64,000 bases of DNA from Polynucleobacter necessarius (lineage in GTDB: Bacteria; Pseudomonadota; Gammaproteobacteria; Burkholderiales; Burkholderiaceae). The position numbers and the translations under genes were made by a program. Shown in pieces: positions 7,808 through 15,166 of this stretch. The notes below the pieces were generated by a model. That model made no database searches. It had not been told where the DNA came from and was given only the letters and a program-made list of their open reading frames with translations. The stretch's first letter is position 1, and the number at the start of each line of letters is the position of its first letter. The stretch covers positions 1,527,518-1,591,517 of the forward strand of contig LT606947.1 of the NCBI GenBank assembly GCA_900095165.1, given 5' to 3'.

Positions 7808-8488
7808 TTACTGCTCAGCCTTATTGCGGGAGGTGTCGATCCCCAAAATTTTTAGCTTGCGATAAAGGTGGGTTCGTTCAAGACCGGTGTATTCAGAAAT
7901 CTTGGTCATGCTGCCGCCCATAATGATCATTTGATGCTCAAAGTAAGCTTTTTCAAATAAGTCCCTGGCCTCGCGCAGCGGCAGATCAAAATAGGTTTTT
8001 GCAATCCCGCTAATATATTCACCATCCTGCGTTTGCGGGGCTTGTTCATTGATCGTGATCTTCGGACTTGGATTTGGTGGGGACGCTGTCGCCACCCTAT
8101 CCTCCACAGGCTCAACGTGTTTTGGGGAACTCTCCAAAGCTTTGCGGACCGTCTTCAGTAACTTTTGAAGTGCGATCGGCTTTTCTAAAAAGTTGAGAGC
8201 GCCAATACGCGTAGCTTCAACCGCCGTGTCAATCGTGGCATGTCCAGACATCATGACTACCGGCATTGTGAGCTGCCCGGTCTTGGACCACTCTTTTAAG
8301 AGGCTAATGCCATCAACATCTGGCATCCAGATATCAAGCAAAACAAGGTCTGGGCGCATTTGCTCGCGGATTGTGCGAGCCTGCATGGCGCTCTCTACCG
8401 CATAAACGGTGTGGCCTTCATCCGTCAGAATCTCATTGAGAAGCTCTCGGATTCCCATCTCATCATCGACCACCAAAATACTTGCCAT
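7808..8488 (-). CDS. NtrX-like response regulator without AAA domain
   Basis: A 226-aa response regulator, partner of the NtrY-like kinase whose gene ends 2 bases upstream. Residues 1-120 are a receiver domain: acidic pair VVDDEMG, phospho-acceptor Asp in LVLLDIWMPDVDG, Thr/Ser and Lys switch residues in VVMMSGHA and FLEKPI. A Pro-rich linker (about 125-160) leads to a Fis-type helix-turn-helix (MTKISEYTGLERTHLYRKLKILGI). Canonical NtrX has a sigma-54 AAA+ domain between these parts; here it is absent, so it should bind DNA but not activate sigma-54 polymerase by ATP hydrolysis. Last gene of the minus-strand run beginning at def. Confidence 0.9.
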   Translation of the reverse strand: MASILVVDDEMGIRELLNEILTDEGHTVYAVESAMQARTIREQMRPDLVLLDIWMPDVDGISLLKEWSKTGQLTMPVVMMSGHATIDTAVEATRIGALNFLEKPIALQKLLKTVRKALESSPKHVEPVEDRVATASPPNPSPKITINEQAPQTQDGEYISGIAKTYFDLPLREARDLFEKAYFEHQMIIMGGSMTKISEYTGLERTHLYRKLKILGIDTSRNKAEQ

Positions 8489-8490
8489 TC

Positions 8491-10800
8491 TTATAATGCC
8501 TCTTTTGCCAGATTCATAAACAAAATTGATACTTGTGCGCCGATCACTTCATCTCCCTGCATACGATTCCGAACTTCGATCTTGGCACCGTGATCATCAA
8601 CGATTTTCTTCACTACCGCCAGACCCAATCCGGTGCCCTTACTCTTTGTTGTTACATACGGCTCGAACGCTCTTGCCAATATCTTAGCTGGAAATCCTGA
8701 ACCGCTATCACTTATTGTTAAGCGCACCGCATTTTGTGGCACACCATTCACCTCGCCGTAAGACACTAATTCTGTTTTTACTTCCACCGGCTGATCCTGA
8801 TGCTTGCCCTCAAGAGTAGCATCTTGCGCGTTCTGTAAAAGATTATGAATAATCTGTCTGAGTTGAGTGGGGTCGCCCATAATATTTGGGCAATGCGAAT
8901 CAAGTTGGGTTTTTAGCGGGCTTCCTTCATACAGACCCAAAATCTCTTGGGTCAAGGTGTTAATAGAGACGGACTTCAGTTGTGGGCTTGGCGTTTTCGC
9001 AAAATCTCTAAAATCATTCACCATTTCTTTCATGGCTTGAACTTGTCCAATGATGGTTTCGGTACTGCGATTCATCATCTCTTCCTGCTCAGAACTCAAT
9101 TTACCAGCCAACTTATGCTGCAATCTCTCTGCCGAGAGTTGTATAGGGGTTAGCGGGTTCTTGATCTCGTGCGCAAGGCGCCGCGCTACTTCGCTCCAAG
9201 CAATCGAGCGCTGGGCGCTCACCACATCGGTAATGTCATCAAAGACGACCATGCGTAAATCTGCAGTCAGTTCGGTTCCGCGAATAAATAAAGTGACGCC
9301 AGGTTCATTCTCAAACTCATTTGCGCTGTGGAGCTGAATTTGTTTTTGCCATACCAGCGCCGCTTTATTGACCTCTATTTCTGGCTGACCGCTCTCCGCG
9401 GCAACTGCTAGCTTCATCGTAGCAAAGCCATCTTTAATAGCTTGATCAAACTCAACAAGGCTTGAGCTATCACTTAAGGGATGCCCATCCATTTGCGTTA
9501 AGTCTTGCCCAAAGATGCGGTCAGCACCTGCATTACTAGAAACCACATTGAAGTTTTTATCAAAAATGCAAACGCCGGCAGTTAAATTACCCAATACCGT
9601 CTCTAAAAATGATTTGGACTCTTGTAGAGATGTTCTGGTATCGGCGAGCTGACGAGTCATCACATTAAATTGGCGCGTAAGCATACCCAACTCATCGCCG
9701 GTATCGAGCTCTGGCTTAGGAGACAGGTCTCCCTGAGCAACGGCCTGCGTGCCCTTTAATAACATTAGCAAAGGTCTGGCTAGCTGACGTCCCAGAACCA
9801 AGGCCAAGGTAACCGCCACAAATAGCGCAAAAAATAGCGTTAATGTGAGCGTACCCACAAACATTTTTCGTAAACCAGTCCTGCCTAATGATTTCTCTTG
9901 GTAGTCGCTATATGCAGATTCAACTGCAACGATATTTTTAGCCAAAGGGCCAGGGATAAAGCGCACTAACTGCAGAAAATATTTATCGTCTATATCTTTG
10001 CCGGAATCTGCTTTGCTGGCAATGTGTTTTTTTCGGACGATCGGCACAATAGCTCGCACTCGATAGCCACGTTGTCCCCCATCTACTTCAATTTGATCTA
10101 TAAAGGTAATGTCCTTCTTTTTAAATGCATCTGCAATGACATCAGAGCTTGGCGCAGGAAAATATTTTTTTGGCCGTGACTCGCTACTTAGAATCAAATT
10201 GCGTTGAATATTAAATAGGCTAACCTCTTGAATGCCAAATTGATTGCGAGCCTTCATCACCATGGCGCCAACTTGATCGGAGGTTGCCCCAGATGGGACC
10301 TGCACAATTTGCTCGGCGATGTAATTGCCCTCAGCCAAAATCTCTTCTTGCGCAACGCGCAAGGTAACGCGCCCCAACTCAAGCCCCGCATCCAATGCCG
10401 ACTCTACTTGGACATCAAACCAGGTTTCAATACTTCGAGATACGAACTGCAGAGATACGCCGTACAAAATTAATCCCGGGACAACACCCACTAAGGCAAA
10501 GATCATGGCCAGCTTGGCCACTAAGCGCGTACCAAATCGACCCTTACGCCAACGAACAGCAATCACAATCACCAAAGTCAGAATGACTAAGGTTAAGCAA
10601 ATGCCAACAATTACATTGGCCGCATAGAGCCAAATAAAATAGTTATCAAAAAACTCGGTGTTTGATGTTGCAACTGACAACAACACTAAAAGCAAGAGTG
10701 CAAAGCTACCAATCACCGCCATCGCTATCGGTAGAGCGCGTCCTTTCCAGACATCCTTCTCAAATGCATTCGATCCAATGAAGTCTAAAGATATCTTCAT
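8491..10800 (-). CDS. NtrY-like membrane sensor histidine kinase
   Basis: A 769-aa sensor kinase. Three membrane segments lie near residues 26-46, 53-85 and 93-120, then a periplasmic loop, a fourth segment about 310-335, a HAMP linker (GRQLARPLLMLLKGTQAVA), a PAS domain (FLETVLGNLTAGVCIFDKNF), a HisKA dimerisation domain with phospho-acceptor His in RRLAHEIKNPLTPIQ, and an HATPase domain with N box LLQNAQDA, DSGSGFP and GTGLGLAVVKKI. All catalytic motifs are present. The start overlaps the DUF4390 gene by 4 bases. It should phosphorylate the adjacent response regulator; the signal is unknown. NtrY relatives respond to nitrogen or redox state and envelope conditions. Confidence 0.92.
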   Translation of the reverse strand: MKISLDFIGSNAFEKDVWKGRALPIAMAVIGSFALLLLVLLSVATSNTEFFDNYFIWLYAANVIVGICLTLVILTLVIVIAVRWRKGRFGTRLVAKLAMIFALVGVVPGLILYGVSLQFVSRSIETWFDVQVESALDAGLELGRVTLRVAQEEILAEGNYIAEQIVQVPSGATSDQVGAMVMKARNQFGIQEVSLFNIQRNLILSSESRPKKYFPAPSSDVIADAFKKKDITFIDQIEVDGGQRGYRVRAIVPIVRKKHIASKADSGKDIDDKYFLQLVRFIPGPLAKNIVAVESAYSDYQEKSLGRTGLRKMFVGTLTLTLFFALFVAVTLALVLGRQLARPLLMLLKGTQAVAQGDLSPKPELDTGDELGMLTRQFNVMTRQLADTRTSLQESKSFLETVLGNLTAGVCIFDKNFNVVSSNAGADRIFGQDLTQMDGHPLSDSSSLVEFDQAIKDGFATMKLAVAAESGQPEIEVNKAALVWQKQIQLHSANEFENEPGVTLFIRGTELTADLRMVVFDDITDVVSAQRSIAWSEVARRLAHEIKNPLTPIQLSAERLQHKLAGKLSSEQEEMMNRSTETIIGQVQAMKEMVNDFRDFAKTPSPQLKSVSINTLTQEILGLYEGSPLKTQLDSHCPNIMGDPTQLRQIIHNLLQNAQDATLEGKHQDQPVEVKTELVSYGEVNGVPQNAVRLTISDSGSGFPAKILARAFEPYVTTKSKGTGLGLAVVKKIVDDHGAKIEVRNRMQGDEVIGAQVSILFMNLAKEAL

Positions 10801-11378
10801 CGCTTAATGACGTTAGAGCCAGTTGGTAGGAATGGGAAGCGCAGCCAATCGCTGGTGACATTCCAGTCGCGATTATTTAATGCATTCACTTGAAACGGCT
10901 TTGGTAACTTACTTAAATCCAATGTCATTCTTAATGCCGCAGTGTAAGACTTGCTTGGATCAATTTGGTTGCCATCAATTACTCGCCAACCCCCAATACT
11001 GCCCACCGCCTGCAAAGCCTCAAACATTGTCTTAGCAGAAAAGGTAAAGCCTTCGGAGGCGATACGATATTGCTGTGTCATCGGCTGATAAGACAAGCGC
11101 GTTAATCGTTGCGCAAGGGCAGATTTTTCATCAAACCAATACCAACGTGAGCGGGTTACATCAAACTCAGTCTGAAAATATAAGACGATGCCTTTTTGAA
11201 CTGCATCTTCAAGGCCTGGGGTTAGTTCGATCTGGAATGTGGCATTTAATAGCCAATCGCCATCCACCCGCTCAAGATCAGCAGATTTAAGCTTGATTCC
11301 CTCTGCGTTTGCTGAGGCTGAAAATAAACTCAGCACCATCAAAACACAAAGAATGAATTGTTTAATGCTTTGGCTCAT
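10797..11378 (-). CDS. DUF4390 domain-containing exported protein
   Basis: A 193-aa protein with an N-terminal signal peptide (FILCVLMVLSLFSASANAEG, cut near residue 26), so probably periplasmic. The rest matches the DUF4390 pattern: a beta-rich domain with GDWLLNATFQIELTPGLEDA, GIVLYFQTEFDVTRSRWYW and LRMTLDLSKLPKPFQVNAL. Function is unknown. It overlaps rsmB upstream and the NtrY-like kinase downstream by 4 bases each. This placement immediately before the kinase is constant in Burkholderiales, so it may feed an envelope signal to the kinase, which is inference. Confidence 0.85.
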   Translation of the reverse strand: MSQSIKQFILCVLMVLSLFSASANAEGIKLKSADLERVDGDWLLNATFQIELTPGLEDAVQKGIVLYFQTEFDVTRSRWYWFDEKSALAQRLTRLSYQPMTQQYRIASEGFTFSAKTMFEALQAVGSIGGWRVIDGNQIDPSKSYTAALRMTLDLSKLPKPFQVNALNNRDWNVTSDWLRFPFLPTGSNVIKR

Positions 11379-12688
11379 GCACCATTTTTCTTAAACAAAG
11401 CGTAATAAAAACCGTCATTTAGCTCCGCGGGCAAAATTTGTCCAGGGGCGCTTAATCGTAACGCATCAGTATGCTCTGCCGCAAACCATATCGCCTGCTC
11501 TTCACCCTCCTCCGGAAACACGGAGCAAGTCACATACAAAAGCGTGCCGCCAATCTTGAGCATCTTCCAGGTCTGCTCCAATATGGCGCGCTGCCTGAGC
11601 TGCAGAGCCTTAATGTCTGCCTCACGACGCAAGAAAGGAATGTCTGGATGTCTAGCAACAATGCCGGATGCTGAGCAGGGGGCATCCAATAAGATTTTAT
11701 CGAATGGCTTGCCATCCCACCAGGCCGCCTTTGAGGCATCACCGCGCACCACTTTAACGACATCAGACTGAAGGCGCAAACGATCTAAATTGCCGCCAAT
11801 TTTTCCAAGGCGCTCGCCATCTAGCTCCAGCGCGGTCATCTCGCACTGCGCTAACTCAAGTAAATGGGCGGTTTTGCCTCCGGGCGCTGCACAAGCATCC
11901 AATATGCGCTCGCCTGGTTTTGGATTAAGCAATAATGCTGCAATTTGTGCGCCCGCATCTTGAACAGAAACTGCGCCACTATAAAAGCCTGGCAAATCTG
12001 AAACCGGCATCGGCTCGCGCAAGAGCAAAGCGGAATCTAGTGTGATCCCGGCAATACCCTCAACAGGCTCAGCAACTATGCCGGTTTGATACAACAACTC
12101 TTGGTATTCCTTGCGTGCATGTTGTTTAGTATTCACCCGCAAAATCAAAGGTGCTCGCTGGGCCTGCTGAATTAACATGGCCTGCCAAGCCTTGGAATAA
12201 TTTCGCTTCAGACTAGCCCGCCACCAAGGCGGAAAGAACATTGGAATAGGGTCTGGTGGATAAGGCCTTTCATTCTCAGCCTGAACGGCGAGACTCACTT
12301 TACGCAGCACAGCATTTACCAAGCCCTTAGCATACATAGTCGGCTCATATTCACTGCAGGATTTTACTGCTTGATCGACGATAGTGTGTGCCGCATAGCC
12401 CTTACCTTCCGTCATGCCCTGTAAAAACAAAGCGATTGCCACGCTTAGTAAATACTCAACTTCTGGTGGTGGCGCTTTTGGAATAAATTGCTTAATGAAC
12501 TCATGTGACCTCACCCACTTACGCAAAGCATCAAACGTGAGGCTTTGAACAATGGGCCGCTCATATGCATCTAACTGATCTAACACCTCTGTGAGCGATC
12601 GACCGGCCATCACTTCGCCAATTGTTTGCGCAGAAATAGTAATTGCCTTTGATAGCGGAAGACTGTGTGGTGTTTTTTGATCGGTCAA
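11375..12688 (-). CDS. rsmB: 16S rRNA m5C967 methyltransferase RsmB
   Basis: SAM-dependent enzyme that makes 5-methylcytosine at position 967 of 16S rRNA. An N-terminal NusB-like RNA-binding domain (about 10-150) is followed by a Rossmann methyltransferase domain: SAM motif LDACAAPGGKTAHLLEL, acidic LLDAPCSASGI with the first catalytic Cys, and YVTCSVFPEEGE with the second. I place the start at the TTG at 12688, just past the fmt stop, giving 437 aa like E. coli RsmB (429). An upstream GTG at 12769 would add 27 residues overlapping fmt that do not look like the family, and the first in-frame ATG would remove part of the NusB domain. Confidence 0.85.
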   Translation of the reverse strand: MTDQKTPHSLPLSKAITISAQTIGEVMAGRSLTEVLDQLDAYERPIVQSLTFDALRKWVRSHEFIKQFIPKAPPPEVEYLLSVAIALFLQGMTEGKGYAAHTIVDQAVKSCSEYEPTMYAKGLVNAVLRKVSLAVQAENERPYPPDPIPMFFPPWWRASLKRNYSKAWQAMLIQQAQRAPLILRVNTKQHARKEYQELLYQTGIVAEPVEGIAGITLDSALLLREPMPVSDLPGFYSGAVSVQDAGAQIAALLLNPKPGERILDACAAPGGKTAHLLELAQCEMTALELDGERLGKIGGNLDRLRLQSDVVKVVRGDASKAAWWDGKPFDKILLDAPCSASGIVARHPDIPFLRREADIKALQLRQRAILEQTWKMLKIGGTLLYVTCSVFPEEGEEQAIWFAAEHTDALRLSAPGQILPAELNDGFYYALFKKNGA

Positions 12689-12689
12689 A

Positions 12690-13685
12690 TTAATCTTTCT
12701 TGAACTGCAATATTTTTTCTTGTATGCGATAGCTTTGAAGACAAGCGCTGGCGCTCGTTTTTTTTCCACCGGGCTTTTGCATTTCTAATATTTCAATCAC
12801 GCCCTCCCCGCACTGAACATACACTGCGCCTCCATCAAAGCCCAAAACTTGTCCTGGAGCGGCGTTTTGAAGTGTTTGTGTTTTATTGAGCAAGCAAGAA
12901 TTCCAAAACTTGAATTGCTCACCATGAAGGTTGCTAGTGGATCCGGGGAATGGATTAAAAGCTCGAATACGTTGATCAATTTCAGTGGCACTTAAATGCC
13001 AGTCAATCTCTGCTTCGTTTTTTAATATCTTCTCCGCATAGGTGATGCCCTTACTAGGCTGCGGAGTTCTTGCGATGCCAAGACCTTTGTCCAGGTCATC
13101 AAGCGTCTTGACCATGAGCTTGGCACCCAAAACTGCTAATCGATCATGGAGTGATGCACTGGTTTCGTGGGACGTAATTTCTAAATCACCCACCAAAACG
13201 GTATCCCCGGTGTCTAAGCCTGCATCCATCTGCATGATGCTCACACTTGTGGTGGCATCGCCACTCTCGATGGCGCGCTGTATCGGCGCCGCACCACGCC
13301 ATCTTGGCAGCAAGGAGGCGTGAATATTAAAGCAGCCATATCTACTATTGCGTGAGGCAATATCAAGAATATCTTGAGGAAGAATTAATCCGTAAGCAAC
13401 AACCACCATCGCATCAAAATCAATATCAGATAAATATTGGTAAGCCTGTTGAGCGGCAATCTTCTTTTGTGGATCTGTATGCTCCCGCTTCAGCGTTTCT
13501 GGTTGCAATACAGGAATATTTTTTTTTTGTGCAAATATTTTTACGGGGCTAGCTTGAAGATGCATGCCGCGACCCGCACGACGATCTGGCTGAGTAAGCG
13601 CTAAAACAATTTGATGGCCAGCACCATCTATTGCACGCATTGCCTGTGCAGCAAACTCCGGGGTGCCAGCAAAAACAATTTTCAT
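12690..13685 (-). CDS. fmt: Methionyl-tRNA formyltransferase
   Basis: Transfers a formyl group from 10-formyl-tetrahydrofolate to initiator Met-tRNA (331 aa). The N-terminal formyltransferase domain begins MKIVFAGTPEFAAQAM and has the active-site segments FNIHASLLPRWRGAAPIQRAI and MQMDAGLDTGD. The C-terminal OB-fold domain (about 215-320) recognises the tRNA (IDQRIRAFNPFPGS). It follows def with a 7-base gap; the pair makes and later removes the N-formyl group. The start has the exact family N-terminus. Confidence 0.96.
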   Translation of the reverse strand: MKIVFAGTPEFAAQAMRAIDGAGHQIVLALTQPDRRAGRGMHLQASPVKIFAQKKNIPVLQPETLKREHTDPQKKIAAQQAYQYLSDIDFDAMVVVAYGLILPQDILDIASRNSRYGCFNIHASLLPRWRGAAPIQRAIESGDATTSVSIMQMDAGLDTGDTVLVGDLEITSHETSASLHDRLAVLGAKLMVKTLDDLDKGLGIARTPQPSKGITYAEKILKNEAEIDWHLSATEIDQRIRAFNPFPGSTSNLHGEQFKFWNSCLLNKTQTLQNAAPGQVLGFDGGAVYVQCGEGVIEILEMQKPGGKKTSASACLQSYRIQEKILQFKKD

Positions 13686-13692
13686 TGGGCGC

Positions 13693-14208
13693 TTAGCGCT
13701 CGCCTACTAATTCTTTTGCGCGCTTTTTCATTTTGAGAGAAATGCGGTTGCGCTTCAACATCGAGAGATACTCAACAAATACTTTACCTTGCAAGTGGTC
13801 CATCTCATGTTGCAAGCAAACTGATAGCAAACCATCCGCCTTTACTTCAAATTCTTTGCCGTTGATATCAAGCGCCTTCACTCGCACAACTGCAGGACGA
13901 TCTACTTCATCGTAATACTCTGGCACAGAGAGACAGCCTTCACGCCACGATTTTTTTTCTGGGCTCGCCCAAACCAATTTTGGGTTGATGAATACCATTA
14001 ATTCATCTTGATTGTCTGAAACATCAATCACCACAATTCGCTCATGAATATTCACCTGCGTTGCAGCCAAACCAACACCAGGGGCTTCGTACATTGTCTC
14101 GGCCATATCAGCCACAATTTTTTTGATGCGTGCGTCTACCTGCGCCACGGGTTTTGCAACCTTGTGTAAGCGAGAATCTGGATAGCAAAGGACGGTTAAT
14201 AAAGCCAT
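13693..14208 (-). CDS. def: Peptide deformylase
   Basis: Metal-dependent hydrolase that removes the formyl group from new proteins. The three signatures are present: GVGLAATQ (motif 1), EGCLSVP (motif 2, with the metal-ligand Cys) and QHEMDHLQG (motif 3, with both metal-ligand His and catalytic Glu). The ATG at 14208 gives [18 protein letters not shown], a normal family start and 171 aa; a TTG five codons upstream has no better ribosome binding site. It is first gene of the minus-strand run def, fmt, rsmB, DUF4390, kinase, regulator, and diverges from the decayed dprA. Confidence 0.96.
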   Translation of the reverse strand: MALLTVLCYPDSRLHKVAKPVAQVDARIKKIVADMAETMYEAPGVGLAATQVNIHERIVVIDVSDNQDELMVFINPKLVWASPEKKSWREGCLSVPEYYDEVDRPAVVRVKALDINGKEFEVKADGLLSVCLQHEMDHLQGKVFVEYLSMLKRNRISLKMKKRAKELVGER

Positions 14209-14279
14209 ATGGGAATTATCCAACAGAGTAATCAGACTGTCCTGATAGTTCTCTCTCGCCGCATGCTGAAAATTGCTTT

Positions 14280-14960
14280 ATGCACATTCCAAAAAGTCCT
14301 CACAATATTCAAATACGCCGGAATTCCCCTGGCTACCCATCTCGCTTGTTGGATTTATGCGACCCGCCTCATTCACTCTATATATATGGGGATATTGGTC
14401 TACTAAATGTGCCCATGATTGCCATCGTTTGGTCGCGCGCTGCTAGCCCAGAAGGAATCAGAAACGCCCACTATTTTGCGCAGGCCCTATCTGAGGAGGG
14501 CTATCTCATTATTTCTGACCTCGCCAAAGGGATTGATGGCGCAGCCCACCTTGGGGCCAATCAGGACCATCCAACCCTGGCGGTCTGTGGCACGGGGCTT
14601 GATATCGTTTACCCAAGAGAACATTTCCAGTTGGCTAAAGCCATTGCCGGTGTCGGGCTCCTGGTATCTGAACTGGCACCAGACTTAGGCCCAAAACCCT
14701 GGCACTTCCCACGCAGGAACCGCATCATTGCAGCCCTGGCCCTAGGAATCCTGGTAATTGAGGCTGCTGAGCGCTCTAGCTCGCTGATTACCGCTAGGCT
14801 GGGATGCGAGCTTAGCCGGGAGATTTTTGCGATTCCCGGATCGATACACCACCTTCTTTCTAGGGGATGCCACCAACTTCTGCAGCATGGTGCCAAACTA
14901 GTCCAATCCCCAAAAGATATTCTTGAGGAATTACCAAAATACCAAAAAACTTCATTTTAA
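14280..14960 (+). pseudogene. dprA: DprA-like protein, truncated and probably non-functional
   Basis: The Rossmann domain of DprA, the loader of RecA onto incoming DNA in transformation, is recognisable from about residue 15 to 220 (PGYPSRLLDLCDPPHSLYI, then KGIDGAAHLGA, GTGLDIVYPREHF and FPRRNRIIAALALGILVIEA). The usual N-terminal SAM-like domain is missing: a stop at 14229 in this frame and def on the other strand leave no room. A C-terminal winged helix is also absent. Conserved glycines are changed: GSR to WSR (TGG at 14430), SGLA to SDLA (GAC at 14517), RSGSL to RSSSL and QGREV to LSREI. These would damage DNA binding. A surviving shortened protein cannot be excluded because the remaining frame is open. 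Confidence 0.65.
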
Positions 14961-15166
14961 GTGCTTTAAAAGCCTATTTTGACTAAATTAACTTTTCATA
15001 AGACCCCCAGTTTGGCCAAAAAAATGCAGGTTTTAGACTTTTAGTAATTTACCGGTTAATAATAAAAAAGAGGGGTGTAGCAGGTTTACCCAGGATCTGG
15101 TTTAAATTGGTCGCCCGTTTTCACCCATTAAAAACATCATTTCAAGCTCAAATTTAGGCAAAACGC

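Noticed and set aside
14209..14406. Open frame overlapping the start of the dprA remnant as a possible missing N-terminus
   Set aside because: The translation does not resemble the SAM-like N-terminal domain of DprA.
14961..15166. Remnant of smg (DUF494), which often lies between dprA and topB
   Set aside because: No frame in this 206-base gap shows the Smg pattern.
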